Shown: piece by piece, positions 14,402 through 22,659 of the stretch
Position numbering within the stretch: position 1 is the first letter of the stretch
Layout of the letters: each line of letters opens with the position of its first letter
NCBI GenBank assembly: GCA_029227175.1
Contig: JAQXZK010000143.1
Location: 1-39,932, forward strand
Length of the DNA stretch: 39,932 bases
Reading direction: 5' to 3'
Origin: Bacteroidales bacterium
GTDB lineage: Bacteria > Bacteroidota > Bacteroidia > Bacteroidales > Bacteroidaceae
Made by a program: the position numbers and the translations under genes
Notes under the pieces: model-generated
The model's database searches: none
The model's input: the letters and a program-made list of their open reading frames with translations, nothing else
What the model was told of the DNA's origin: nothing

Positions 14402-15841
14402 ATGTTGAAACTGACTACTGAAGCGCTTAAAGAAAAACTTCAATCTCCGATTTTCCACCGGATATCCGAGGTATCCGATGAACTGGGCATGGAATGTTAT
14501 GTGGTTGGCGGCTACGTCAGAGATCTTTTTCTGGAACGCCCCTCCAAAGACATTGACGTGGTAGTGGTCGGAAGCGGCATTGGCATTGCACAGGCACTGG
14601 CCGACCGACTCAAACCACACGCACAACTTGCAGTCTTCAAGAACTTTGGCACAGCTCAGCTCAAATGGCATGGTATAGAAATCGAGTTTGTCGGTGCACG
14701 CAAAGAAAGCTATTCGCACGACTCACGAAAGCCTATCGTAGAAAACGGCACTTTGGAAGATGACCAGAACCGGAGGGATTTCACCATCAACGCAATGGCG
14801 ATCTGCCTCAATGCCGCCCGCTTCGGTGAACTGGTTGATCCATTCGATGGGCTGTATGACTTGGAAGACGGCATCATCCGGACTCCACTCGACCCTGATA
14901 TTACCTTCAGCGATGACCCGCTTCGCATGATGCGTTGCGTACGTTTCGCCACACAGCTCAAGTTCCAGATTGAGGACTATACCTTCGACTCTCTGTGCTA
15001 CATGCGCGAACGCATCAGCATCATCAGCCGCGAACGAATTGCAGACGAGCTAAACAAAATCATACTTTCCGACCAGCCTTCCCGAGGATTCATAGACCTG
15101 GACCGTTGCGGACTGCTTCCGTTGATTTTCCCGGAAATTGTTTCCCTGCAAGGAATCGAGACAAGAGATAACCGCTCTCACAAGGACAATTTCTACCACA
15201 CTCTTGAGGTGCTCGACAACGTAAGCAGACAGAGCGACAACCTGTGGTTGCGATGGGCGGCCCTGTTACACGACATCGGAAAGCCTCGTTCCAAGCGATG
15301 GAATCCCGCACAAGGATGGACGTTCCACAACCATAACTATATTGGCGAGAAAATGATACCCGACATCTTCCGAAAGATGAAGTTGCCCATGAACGAGAAG
15401 ATGAAATACGTGCAAAAGCTTGTCGGCCTGCACATGAGACCGATAGTGATTGCCGATGATGAAGTCACCGACTCGGCCATCCGCAGACTGCTCTTCGAGG
15501 CCGGTGACGATATTGAAGACCTGATGATTCTGTGTGAGGCCGACATAACCTCCAAGAATGCAGAGAAGAAACAACGTTTCCTTGACAATTTCCAGTTAGT
15601 TCGTCAGAAGCTCAAAGACATTGAAGAGAAGGATCACATCCGCAACATGAAGTTTGCCTTCACCGGAGATGATATCATGACACTCTTCAACCTCAACCCC
15701 TCTCCTGTCATCGGCGAGTTGAAAAACGCCATCAAGGAAGCGGTCATCGAACATGGCATGAGCAACGACTACGATACACTCAGAACCTACATCATCGAAG
15801 TAGCCGCGGCCAAGGGGGTCAGGCCTACTACTTCTGACTGA
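14402..15841 (+). CDS. cca: CCA tRNA nucleotidyltransferase with HD domain
   Basis: The enzyme adds or repairs the 3' CCA of tRNAs from CTP and ATP. Of its 479 residues, the N-terminal class II polymerase head carries YVVGGYVRDLFL (near 33) and SKDIDVVVVGSG (catalytic Asp pair, near 49), then RRDFTINAMAI (near 121). A helical neck with DPLRMMRCVRFA (near 176) follows. The C-terminal half has an HD domain with LLHDIGKP (near 293). Class II bacterial enzymes cannot be sorted into CCA-adding versus poly(A) polymerase by eye, but the two tRNA genes here lack encoded CCA, so CCA addition is needed. It leads a cluster with the phosphoesterase (9-nt gap) and menA. Confidence 0.94.
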   Translation: MLKLTTEALKEKLQSPIFHRISEVSDELGMECYVVGGYVRDLFLERPSKDIDVVVVGSGIGIAQALADRLKPHAQLAVFKNFGTAQLKWHGIEIEFVGARKESYSHDSRKPIVENGTLEDDQNRRDFTINAMAICLNAARFGELVDPFDGLYDLEDGIIRTPLDPDITFSDDPLRMMRCVRFATQLKFQIEDYTFDSLCYMRERISIISRERIADELNKIILSDQPSRGFIDLDRCGLLPLIFPEIVSLQGIETRDNRSHKDNFYHTLEVLDNVSRQSDNLWLRWAALLHDIGKPRSKRWNPAQGWTFHNHNYIGEKMIPDIFRKMKLPMNEKMKYVQKLVGLHMRPIVIADDEVTDSAIRRLLFEAGDDIEDLMILCEADITSKNAEKKQRFLDNFQLVRQKLKDIEEKDHIRNMKFAFTGDDIMTLFNLNPSPVIGELKNAIKEAVIEHGMSNDYDTLRTYIIEVAAAKGVRPTTSD

Positions 15842-15850
15842 TACCGGCCT

Positions 15851-16357
15851 ATGAAACGCATTGGTTTACTCTCAGACACCCACGCCTGGTGGGACGAGAA
15901 GTACATAGAACACTTTGCATGCTGCGATGAAATCTGGCACGCCGGCGATATCGGCTCACTCGACGTTGCAGACAGACTGGCGGCCTTCCGCCCCCTGCGT
16001 GCTGTTTACGGCAATATTGACGGACAAGAGATTCGCACCGTATATCCACAGATACAACGGTTTACCATCGAAGGAGCCGAGGTGGTCATGAAACACATCG
16101 GAGGCTATCCGGGTAAGTACGACCCATCCATCGTCCGTTCTCTACTAGTCCATCCGCCCAAGCTTTTCATTAGCGGGCACTCACATATCCTGAAAGTGAA
16201 ATACGACAAGGCTCTTGACATGCTGCACATCAATCCGGGTGCAGCCGGCCGCTACGGATTTCACAAGGTTCGTACCCTGGTGCGTTTCACTATTGACAAC
16301 GGAACCTTCAAAGACCTCGAAGTGATTGAATTAGCAGATAAATTCTCAGACAAATGA
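15851..16357 (+). CDS. YfcE/MJ0936-type metallophosphoesterase
   Basis: This 168-residue calcineurin-like phosphoesterase has all five metal-binding motifs in order: LLSDTHAW (residue 7), HAGDIGS (33), GNIDGQ (54), HIGGYPG (near 79) and SGHSHI (near 104). The family hydrolyses phosphodiesters such as bis-p-nitrophenyl phosphate in vitro; the physiological substrate is generally unknown. No signal peptide is present, so it is cytosolic. It begins 9 nt after cca and overlaps the menA start by four bases (ATGA), which indicates translational coupling. Confidence 0.94.
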   Translation: MKRIGLLSDTHAWWDEKYIEHFACCDEIWHAGDIGSLDVADRLAAFRPLRAVYGNIDGQEIRTVYPQIQRFTIEGAEVVMKHIGGYPGKYDPSIVRSLLVHPPKLFISGHSHILKVKYDKALDMLHINPGAAGRYGFHKVRTLVRFTIDNGTFKDLEVIELADKFSDK

Positions 16358-17238
16358 AACTGAAATATTGGATACTGGCAGCAAGACCCAAAACGCTGAC
16401 CGGAGCACTCATTCCCGTGCTGGTAGGCACCTCATTGGCTCTACGAGACGGGGTCTTTCAACTCTTCCCCTTCCTCTGTTGCCTGCTATTTGCCTGTGGC
16501 ATGCAGATAGCTGCCAATTTCATCAATGACTACTATGACTTCCAGAAAGGCTCTGATCGTGAAGACCGCTTAGGACCGGAACGGGCCTGTGCACAAGGAT
16601 GGATCACTCCAAAAGCCATGTTGCGTGGAATCATTATAACCCTCTTGCTAAGCGCATTGTGCGGCTGCGGATTACTGCTTCGCTGGCAGTCATTCCCCTA
16701 TAATGGACTGGAACTGATTGTCGTTGGAGCCTGTTGCATACTCTTCGCCTTCCTTTACACCACTTACCTGTCCTATCTCGGATTTGGTGACGCCCTGGTT
16801 TTCATCTGTTTCGGACTCATTCCCGTATGCGGCACCTACTACGTGCAAGGCTACCAACTCACCACCGACGTGTTCATTGCCTCCATTGCATGTGGTCTGG
16901 AGATAGACTCCCTGCTGCTGGTCAACAATTATCGAGACAGAGAACAGGACGCGCTCAGCAACAAACACACGTTGATTGTACGCTTCGGCGAGCCGTTTGG
17001 CCGTTATGCCTACCTTATCATCGGATTGTGTGCAGCCCTACTGATGCTCACCTTCAATCCCGACCATAAACTCTACATCTATCTTGCCGCCTTCTTCTAT
17101 GCCTACACACACTTCCGCACTTGGAAGAAAATGTGTACCATCCATAGCGGCAGAGCATTGAACTCCATCCTGGGAGAAACCTCACGGAACATGATGCTCT
17201 ATGGTTTACTCCTTGCTGCCATCATCCTTAACGCCTAA
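16354..17238 (+). CDS. menA: 1,4-dihydroxy-2-naphthoate polyprenyltransferase
   Basis: MenA attaches the isoprenoid tail to DHNA in the membrane, producing demethylmenaquinone. The 294-residue protein is a UbiA-family enzyme with about eight or nine hydrophobic segments. The first Asp-rich motif is FINDYYDFQKGSDREDRLGP near residue 55, and the second is LLVNNYRDREQDALSNKHT near 190, both typical of MenA. It overlaps the phosphoesterase stop by four bases. Menaquinone would serve fumarate respiration, upstream of the succinate-to-propionate route encoded next door on the other strand. No other men genes are in the window. Confidence 0.95.
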   Translation: MKLKYWILAARPKTLTGALIPVLVGTSLALRDGVFQLFPFLCCLLFACGMQIAANFINDYYDFQKGSDREDRLGPERACAQGWITPKAMLRGIIITLLLSALCGCGLLLRWQSFPYNGLELIVVGACCILFAFLYTTYLSYLGFGDALVFICFGLIPVCGTYYVQGYQLTTDVFIASIACGLEIDSLLLVNNYRDREQDALSNKHTLIVRFGEPFGRYAYLIIGLCAALLMLTFNPDHKLYIYLAAFFYAYTHFRTWKKMCTIHSGRALNSILGETSRNMMLYGLLLAAIILNA

Positions 17239-17277
17239 GGTTCCGACCACTTCATCATAGATATAACGGACTCTACC

Positions 17278-17332
17278 TTCGAATGGCGTTCAAATGCCAT
17301 TCGAACGCCATTCAAACAACGTTCAAACGCTG
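17278..17332. repeat. five tandem imperfect 11-bp repeats
   Basis: The units are TTCGAATGGCG, TTCAAATGCCA, TTCGAACGCCA, TTCAAACAACG and TTCAAACGCTG, starting every 11 bp from 17278. Each opens TTC(G/A)AA. GAATGGCGTTC (17281-17291) and GAACGCCATTC (17303-17313) also form a perfect 11-bp inverted repeat, so the array could fold as a hairpin. Confidence 0.85.
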
Positions 17333-17533
17333 ACTGATTTCGCCACAAGCAGCAATCCATAGTTGTCCCCATTTTGCACTACCCAAGTGTATGATTGGGC
17401 CTAAACCCTAATCGGACAACAGAACGCAGACAAGTTCTCCGGGATAGTGAATATCCGGATTTTTTACCATATCTTCTTTGTAACTGAAAAAAATGGTCCA
17501 GCCCCGCCACACATGCTTGTAAGGGCACTTGAA

Positions 17534-17604
17534 CCGAATCATGCATTCGACCTTGCCGAATCACGCATTTGACGTTGTCGAATAATGCTTTCGATAAGGT
17601 CGAA
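17534..17604. repeat. three 22-bp imperfect tandem repeats with 11-bp substructure
   Basis: Units begin at 17534, 17556 and 17578. The first two begin CCGAATCA and the third TCGAATAA; all share a GCnTT core. Each 22-mer divides into two 11-mers ending near CGAA or (T/C)GA. TTCGACCTT (17546-17554) and AAGGTCGAA (17596-17604) are a perfect inverted repeat. Confidence 0.75.
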
Positions 17605-17684
17605 AATAATTCTTGGCGCTTCCCATTCTGAAAGGAAGGCAAAATATCAGAAACTTTTACCACAAATCTATTGAACGATTGGGG

Positions 17685-17722
17685 ATAAAAAAACTCCCTA
17701 CAGCGACAAGGCTATAGGGAGA
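17685..17722 (-). terminator. terminator of the methylmalonyl-CoA decarboxylase operon
   Basis: CTCCCTA (17694-17700) is the exact complement of TAGGGAG (17715-17721), with seven Ts following on the minus strand. It lies 25 nt past the mmdB stop. Confidence 0.88.
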
Positions 17723-17745
17723 GTTATATTGAGAGATGGGAATTA

Positions 17746-19035
17746 TTACCCCAAGAAACTAAGCAATATACCTGCAGCAACAGCAGAGCCAATGACACCG
17801 GCAACATTAGGTCCCATGGCATGCATGAGAAGGAAGTTACGCGGGTCAGCCTTAGCGCCTTCTGTCTGGCTAACACGAGCAGCCATAGGAACAGCACTGA
17901 CACCGGCAGAACCAATCAGCGGGTTGATTTTCTCCTTTAAGAAAAGGTTCATAAACTTAGCCATCAATACACCTGATGCAGAACCAATGCCAAAAGCGAC
18001 GATACCTACGGCCAAGATGCCGATAGTCTGCCAGTTCATGAATGAAGAAGCAGTAGCTGTTGCACCGACTGTCAGGCCCAGGCAGATGACAACAATATTA
18101 TTCAACTCGTTCTGTGCGGCCTTGCTCAGACGGTCAACCACACCACTCTCCTTCATCAGGTTACCAAGCATGAGACAACCTATCAATGTAGCAGCAGAGG
18201 GGACAACAAGACTTACGATAACAGCTACGACAATTGGGAATACAATCTTCTCGCGACGAGAAACCGTGCGCAACTGTTCCATCTTAATTTTACGCTCCTT
18301 CTCTGTAGTCAGGATTCTCATGATAGGCGGTTGGATAACCGGGACGAGAGCCATATAAGAATAGGCTGCCACAGCAATTGGGCCTAGTAACTCAGGAGCC
18401 AGCTTTGAGGTAAGGAAAATAGCAGTAGGGCCATCAGCACCACCGATAATACCAATAGAAGCTGCCTGTTCCGGAGTAAAACCGAAAATAGGAAGATCCA
18501 TCTGTGTAACGATGAACGTAGCGAAGATACCTATCTGAGCAGCAGCTCCAAGAAGCAGGCTGCGAGGATTGGCAATCAGCGGGCCAAAATCTGTCATCGC
18601 ACCAACGCCCAAGAATATGAGACAAGGATAAATACCAGCCTTAACACCTATATAAAGGATGTCAAGCAATCCACCCTTAGCCATGATATGACCATAACTA
18701 TGGTAATACGGACTCTCGTGGTTAAGAAACTCGTTGTTCCACATCTCAGAATCAAACATCCCCGCACCGGGAAGGTTGGTCAGAATCATTCCGAAAGCGA
18801 TTGGCAGAAGGAGCAAAGGCTCGTACTTCTTGACAATGGCCAGGAAAAGGAGGAAGCAACCGATACCTATCATCACTGCATTCTTCCAGCCTTCACCCGC
18901 AAAGAAGGATACAAACCCCATTTCACGAACGAAGTTGTTCAGCTTCTCTGCCATGTCAATGTCCGCAGCCAATACAGGAGTAGCCACGAGTAACAAGACC
19001 GAGAGTATGCTAAAGAATTTAATATTGTTTTTCAT
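17746..19035 (-). CDS. mmdB: sodium-pumping decarboxylase beta subunit
   Basis: The beta subunit of the Na+-translocating methylmalonyl-CoA decarboxylase decarboxylates carboxybiotin and moves Na+ out through the inner membrane. The 429-residue protein has a cleavable-looking N-terminus ([16 protein letters not shown]) and about nine or ten hydrophobic segments. Family blocks are [27 protein letters not shown] near 135, [15 protein letters not shown] near 188 (the Na+-site Asp region), [18 protein letters not shown] near 363 and [13 protein letters not shown] near 402. Oxaloacetate and glutaconyl-CoA pumps share this subunit; the neighbouring epimerase and carboxyltransferase decide for methylmalonyl-CoA. 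It is the last gene before the terminator. Confidence 0.95.
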   Translation of the reverse strand: MKNNIKFFSILSVLLLVATPVLAADIDMAEKLNNFVREMGFVSFFAGEGWKNAVMIGIGCFLLFLAIVKKYEPLLLLPIAFGMILTNLPGAGMFDSEMWNNEFLNHESPYYHSYGHIMAKGGLLDILYIGVKAGIYPCLIFLGVGAMTDFGPLIANPRSLLLGAAAQIGIFATFIVTQMDLPIFGFTPEQAASIGIIGGADGPTAIFLTSKLAPELLGPIAVAAYSYMALVPVIQPPIMRILTTEKERKIKMEQLRTVSRREKIVFPIVVAVIVSLVVPSAATLIGCLMLGNLMKESGVVDRLSKAAQNELNNIVVICLGLTVGATATASSFMNWQTIGILAVGIVAFGIGSASGVLMAKFMNLFLKEKINPLIGSAGVSAVPMAARVSQTEGAKADPRNFLLMHAMGPNVAGVIGSAVAAGILLSFLG

Positions 19036-19122
19036 TACTGTTTTCTGTTTTATTTAACTGGTTGCTAATCATTGGAAAGTACTATTTTCGCATAAGTACT
19101 CATCCAACGACTAAAAACACGT

Positions 19123-19833
19123 TCATGCCAGCTCAATGATAGCCTCACCCTGCTGAACCTGAGCACCTTCCTTCACGCAAATGGCCTTTACCGTACCGTT
19201 GGCACCGGCACTGATAGAGTTCTCCATTTTCATCGCCTCAAGCAAGCAAACGGTATCGTTAGGAGTAACGGTCTGGCCTACCTTGACAAGTATCTTGGTA
19301 ACTGTACCCGGCAGAGGTGCTGTTACAGCATTGTTACCGGCAGCCGGTGTCGGAGCAACAGGAGTTGACACGGGAGCCGGAGCCGCAGGAGCCGGTTTCG
19401 GAGCGAGACCCGGAGCCTCGGCTGCAACAAAGTCAGCAACGAGGTCAACAAGCAAGTCGCCCTGGCTGACGTTCTGTCCTACGCTTACTGAAACCTTCTG
19501 AACGGTTCCGTCTACCTCACTTACAATGTCATTAGCCATCTTCATGGCTTCGATGACGAGCAATACATCACCCTTCTTGACACGGTCACCAGCCTTTACA
19601 TTGACACTGGTTACCGTACCCGGGAGTTCAGAAATGACAGCCTTCGGGCCGCCAACCTGACCGCCTGATGCAGCTGCACTTTGCATAATAGGGCGCGGAG
19701 CCTGAGCCTTGGTTTCTGGAACCTGCACATTATAGGTCTGACCATTGATGGTTACAGTCAGAGCACCGGATGCCTCCTCAACAACAGTAGCGTTGTAATC
19801 CTGACCACCAATATTGAATTTGAATTCTTTCAT
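19123..19833 (-). CDS. mmdC: biotin carrier subunit with two biotinyl domains
   Basis: This subunit ferries CO2 as carboxybiotin between the carboxyltransferase and the membrane pump. At 236 residues it is well above the roughly 120-150 usual for Bacteroidota carriers, because it holds two complete biotinyl domains. Domain 1 spans about 66-133 with EAMKM and target Lys98; domain 2 spans about 168-236 with EAMKM and target Lys202. A flexible Ala/Pro linker (about 140-168) joins them. Residues 1-45 form the usual small N-terminal fold (MKEFKFNIGGQDYNATVVEE). Both domains retain the PGTV turn near the start and the lysine motif, so both could be biotinylated. It sits 64 nt after mmdD and 87 nt before mmdB. 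Confidence 0.93.
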   Translation of the reverse strand: MKEFKFNIGGQDYNATVVEEASGALTVTINGQTYNVQVPETKAQAPRPIMQSAAASGGQVGGPKAVISELPGTVTSVNVKAGDRVKKGDVLLVIEAMKMANDIVSEVDGTVQKVSVSVGQNVSQGDLLVDLVADFVAAEAPGLAPKPAPAAPAPVSTPVAPTPAAGNNAVTAPLPGTVTKILVKVGQTVTPNDTVCLLEAMKMENSISAGANGTVKAICVKEGAQVQQGEAIIELA

Positions 19834-19897
19834 TTTTCTTTTCTTGTTTGATTAAATTAGGTTGTTTTTGAGGCTGTTCGAAGAACCTCGCGTGAAT

Positions 19898-20224
19898 TTA
19901 CAGATGCGGGTTAAGTTCGCGACGCCAGTGATGGAAGTTATAAGTGTGTGTCAGCACACCGCTCTCAAGGTCATGGGCATCGTTGAAGTAGAGATACAAT
20001 GCCACAGCCACAGCAGCCTTATCCTGCTCACTGGCCTGTTCGAATGCCTTGGCCTGCTGCTTGGTGCTGTAATCACTTGCTACTACAGCCACAGACTTAG
20101 TAGTCTTCTTGGCTACAATAGTAAAGATGTTCAAAATGAGCACCAATATAATCAAGATGGCAAAGACCACGCCAATGCCGACAGCGGTCATCTGCCATGT
20201 TGTTGGTGTTATAGTTGCAATCAT
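19898..20224 (-). CDS. mmdD: OadG/MmdD-like small membrane subunit
   Basis: This 108-residue protein has one N-terminal membrane helix (TAVGIGVVFAILIILVLILNIFTIV, about 13-37) followed by a soluble tail with the QDKAAVAVALYLYFND pattern. That pattern is characteristic of the gamma/delta subunit that assembles decarboxylase complexes. It would tether the carboxyltransferase and biotin carrier to the beta subunit. The gene lies 23 nt after mmdA and before the carrier gene, as expected. The sequence of this subunit is poorly conserved between groups, so the identity rests on topology and context. Confidence 0.82.
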   Translation of the reverse strand: MIATITPTTWQMTAVGIGVVFAILIILVLILNIFTIVAKKTTKSVAVVASDYSTKQQAKAFEQASEQDKAAVAVALYLYFNDAHDLESGVLTHTYNFHHWRRELNPHL

Positions 20225-20247
20225 GCTGTTAACTGATTAGTTTGTCA

Positions 20248-21816
20248 TTATAAAGGAATATTTCCATGCTTCTTAGCAGGATTCTGTGCCTTCTTGTTAT
20301 CAAGTTGGTCAAGCGCACGAATGATGCGGAAACGCGTGTTGCGAGGCTCGATGACGTCATCAATATAGCCGTACTTGGCTGCCTGATATGGAGTTGCAAA
20401 GAGCTTGTTATATTCCTCTTCCTTCTCCTTAATGAAAGCCTTTGCCTCTTCAACCTTACCGGCATCCTTCAATGCCTTGGCATCCTTGGCATAAAGCACA
20501 CTGGCAGCACCACTGGCACCCATCACTGCAATTTCAGAACTTGGCCATGCGTAGTTCAAGTCACCACGCAACTGCTTACAACTCATCACGATGTGGCTAC
20601 CACCATAGCTCTTACGCAAAGTAACAGTTACCTTTGGAACTGTACATTCTCCATATGCGTAAAGCAACTTAGCACCATGCAGAATAACCGCATTGTACTC
20701 CTGACCGGTTCCTGGGAGGAAGCCGGGAACGTCAACGAGCGTAACGATAGGAATATTGAAGGCGTCGCAAGTACGAACGAAACGTGCAGCCTTGCGACTT
20801 GCATTACAATCCAAGACACCGGCTAACTGCTTCGGCTGGTTAGCCACGATACCAACAGCCATACCATTGAAACGGGCGAAACCGATGATGATATTCTTAG
20901 CATAGTTAGGTTGGATTTCCATGAACTCACCATTATCCACAATACCACTAATCACCTGATACATATCGTATGGCTCATTAGGGTTATCCGGAATTATTTC
21001 GTTCAAATAGTCTTCCATGCGGTTGATTGGATCCGTACACTCAATGCGAGGAGTTTTCTCCAAGTTGTTCTGAGGCAGATAGCTTATCAATTGCTTTATC
21101 ATCATGATAGCCTCATCCTCGTTAGTAGCGGTAAAATGTGTCACACCACTCTTGGTTGCATGCACACTGGCACCACCCAACTGCTCCTGAGTTACTACCT
21201 CTCCCAATACTGCCTTAACAGGACCAGGACCGGTAAGGAACATATATGATGTGTTCTCAACCATCAAAGTGAAGTCAGTCAAAGCTGGGCTGTACACAGC
21301 ACCACCGGCACAAGGGCCGAAGATACCACTGATTTGTGGAACAACACCACTGGCCATGATGTTACGCTGGAAAATCTCAGCATAACCAGCCAAGGCATTG
21401 ATACCTTCCTGTAAACGAGCACCACCGGAGTCATTCAGACCTATTACCGGAGCACCAACCTTCATGGCCATATCCATGACTTTGCAAATCTTGCTCGCCA
21501 ACATCTCGGACAGAGAACCTGCGCTCACAGTGAAGTCCTGCGCGAAAACATACACCAAGCGACCGCTAATTGTACCGCTACCGGTTACAACACCATCACC
21601 TAGATAATGTTTCTTTTCCATACCGAAATTAGAGCAACGATGCTCTACAAACATATCCATTTCCTCGAAACTGCCCTCATCGAGCAACATGGCAATACGT
21701 TCACGGGCTGTGTATTTGCCTTTCTCGTGCTGCTTGGCGATAGCCTTCTCGCCACCACCCAAACGAGCTTTCTTGCGAAGCTCCACGAGTTCTTTAATTT
21801 TATCTAACTGGCTCAT
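20248..21816 (-). CDS. mmdA: methylmalonyl-CoA decarboxylase carboxyltransferase subunit
   Basis: The alpha subunit transfers the carboxyl group of methylmalonyl-CoA to biotin, yielding propionyl-CoA. The 522-residue protein is a two-domain crotonase-like carboxyltransferase. N-terminal landmarks are [31 protein letters not shown] and [19 protein letters not shown] near 140. C-terminal ones are [14 protein letters not shown] near 382, [17 protein letters not shown] near 420 and [11 protein letters not shown] near 445. Acetyl- or propionyl-CoA carboxylase beta subunits are similar, but the neighbouring Na+ pump and epimerase point to the decarboxylase. A 110-nt gap with a large hairpin separates it from mce. 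Confidence 0.95.
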   Translation of the reverse strand: MSQLDKIKELVELRKKARLGGGEKAIAKQHEKGKYTARERIAMLLDEGSFEEMDMFVEHRCSNFGMEKKHYLGDGVVTGSGTISGRLVYVFAQDFTVSAGSLSEMLASKICKVMDMAMKVGAPVIGLNDSGGARLQEGINALAGYAEIFQRNIMASGVVPQISGIFGPCAGGAVYSPALTDFTLMVENTSYMFLTGPGPVKAVLGEVVTQEQLGGASVHATKSGVTHFTATNEDEAIMMIKQLISYLPQNNLEKTPRIECTDPINRMEDYLNEIIPDNPNEPYDMYQVISGIVDNGEFMEIQPNYAKNIIIGFARFNGMAVGIVANQPKQLAGVLDCNASRKAARFVRTCDAFNIPIVTLVDVPGFLPGTGQEYNAVILHGAKLLYAYGECTVPKVTVTLRKSYGGSHIVMSCKQLRGDLNYAWPSSEIAVMGASGAASVLYAKDAKALKDAGKVEEAKAFIKEKEEEYNKLFATPYQAAKYGYIDDVIEPRNTRFRIIRALDQLDNKKAQNPAKKHGNIPL

Positions 21817-21854
21817 TTTTATATTTTATTGTTGAATCATTTTAATAACAAATA

Positions 21855-21909
21855 AGAGAGTGATAAGTGGAGATTCTTTTTTACAACTTGTCTCCTGTCA
21901 TCACTCTCT
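21855..21909 (-). other. large stem-loop between mce and mmdA
   Basis: AGAGAGTGAT (21855-21864) and ATCACTCTCT (21900-21909) are perfect 10-bp complements. An inner GGAGA/TCTCC pair (21869-21873, 21891-21895) extends the hairpin. It fills most of the 110-nt gap inside the operon. It could be an attenuator, an mRNA-stability element or a processing site. Confidence 0.6.
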
Positions 21910-21926
21910 ACTATCTTTTCCTCTAT

Positions 21927-22337
21927 TTACTTAGCCGGTTCACAGAGTTCTGTAAGAACACCGGCTGTTGACTTCGGATGAAGGAATGCAATCATCATAT
22001 TTTCTGCACCTCGACGTGGAGCCTTGTCTATCAAACGAATGCCCTTACTGTCCACTTCTGCAATAGCATTGGCAACACCGTCCTCAACCGCGAAAGCAAC
22101 ATGGTGAACACCCTTGCCACCATTAGCCATAAACTTGGCAATCGGACTGTCTTCACAAGTTGGCTCGAGCAATTCAAGTTTCACCTCACCCACCTTCATG
22201 AAAGCAGTCTTAACTTTCTGGTCAGCCACTTCTTCTACTGCATAGCATTTGAGACCGAGTACGTTTTCAAAATAAGGAAGAACTTCATCAATGCTCTGGA
22301 CAGCAATGCCCAGATGGTCAATACGAGAAATTTTCAT
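21927..22337 (-). CDS. mce: methylmalonyl-CoA epimerase
   Basis: The epimerase interconverts (R)- and (S)-methylmalonyl-CoA, supplying the isomer used by the decarboxylase. This 136-residue glyoxalase-fold protein has the metal ligands expected of the family: His near the start (IDHLGIAV), GVHHVAF near 77 and LTELCEP at the end. The LELLEP motif near 53 is also typical. The length is standard. It is the first gene of the operon. The methylmalonyl-CoA mutase is not in the window. Confidence 0.95.
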   Translation of the reverse strand: MKISRIDHLGIAVQSIDEVLPYFENVLGLKCYAVEEVADQKVKTAFMKVGEVKLELLEPTCEDSPIAKFMANGGKGVHHVAFAVEDGVANAIAEVDSKGIRLIDKAPRRGAENMMIAFLHPKSTAGVLTELCEPAK

Positions 22338-22398
22338 TGCGATTTAGTTATTATATAGTTAATTATGTTAATTGTTTTACGTTCAAAAACTAAAACGT

Positions 22399-22431
22399 AC
22401 AAAGGAACGAATTTCCCCTCAATTAGCGAAA
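22399..22431 (-). promoter_or_regulatory. promoter candidate of the mce-mmd operon
   Basis: On the minus strand TTTCG (22427-22431) and TTCCTTTGT (22399-22407) are 19 nt apart; the -7 box has one mismatch to TAnnTTTGT. It gives a leader of about 55 nt. Confidence 0.4.
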
Positions 22432-22621
22432 TTTTTCTGCATGAAAATACACCTTTCGAAAAAGATTTCACCCAAAAGACGATACTGCAAACTCAAATTG
22501 AAATATCGAGATGTCAAATATTTAGATACAGTGCATTGTGTGCCCTTCATATAGCGTATCGACAGTATCTTCATGTCGAAAAGATTTAGGTAATAACATC
22601 ACATACAATAAGATTTTGTTG
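22432..22621. other. remainder of the mce / CPA2 divergent intergenic region
   Basis: Together with the promoters on either side, this forms a 322-base gap. I see no gene in it; the 74-codon plus frame at 22365-22589 has no family resemblance. GATACTG near 22482 and CAGTATC near 22563 are complementary but far apart, so probably chance. Confidence 0.5.
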
Positions 22622-22630
22622 TATCTTTGC
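22622..22630 (+). promoter_or_regulatory. -7 element for the CPA2 antiporter
   Basis: TATCTTTGC is an exact TAnnTTTGC match 29 nt upstream of the ATG at 22660. No TTTG is seen at the usual -33 spacing. Confidence 0.55.
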
Positions 22631-22659
22631 TTTAGAAAAAAAACTAAACACAAGGAAAC

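Larger units (their letters stand above)
17239..17684. other. gene-free stretch between convergent menA and mmdB
   Basis: About 450 bases with no credible gene. It holds two short-period repeat arrays (17278-17332 and 17534-17604). One 94-codon minus frame (17379-17663) crosses the second array but resembles no family and has no promoter or start context, so I treat it as chance. Confidence 0.7.

Noticed and set aside
17379..17663. 94-codon minus-strand frame
   Set aside because: It crosses the 22-bp repeats out of phase with codons, has no promoter or family resemblance, and ends just before the operon terminator.
19036..19122. AGTACT repeats between mmdC and mmdB as a hairpin
   Set aside because: Each copy is a 6-bp self-palindrome with little flanking pairing; too weak to call.
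17746..22337. Oxaloacetate or glutaconyl-CoA decarboxylase instead of methylmalonyl-CoA decarboxylase
   Set aside because: The carboxyltransferase is of the acyl-CoA type, not the OadA lyase type, and the operon opens with methylmalonyl-CoA epimerase. Glutaconyl-CoA remains formally possible for the pump subunits alone.
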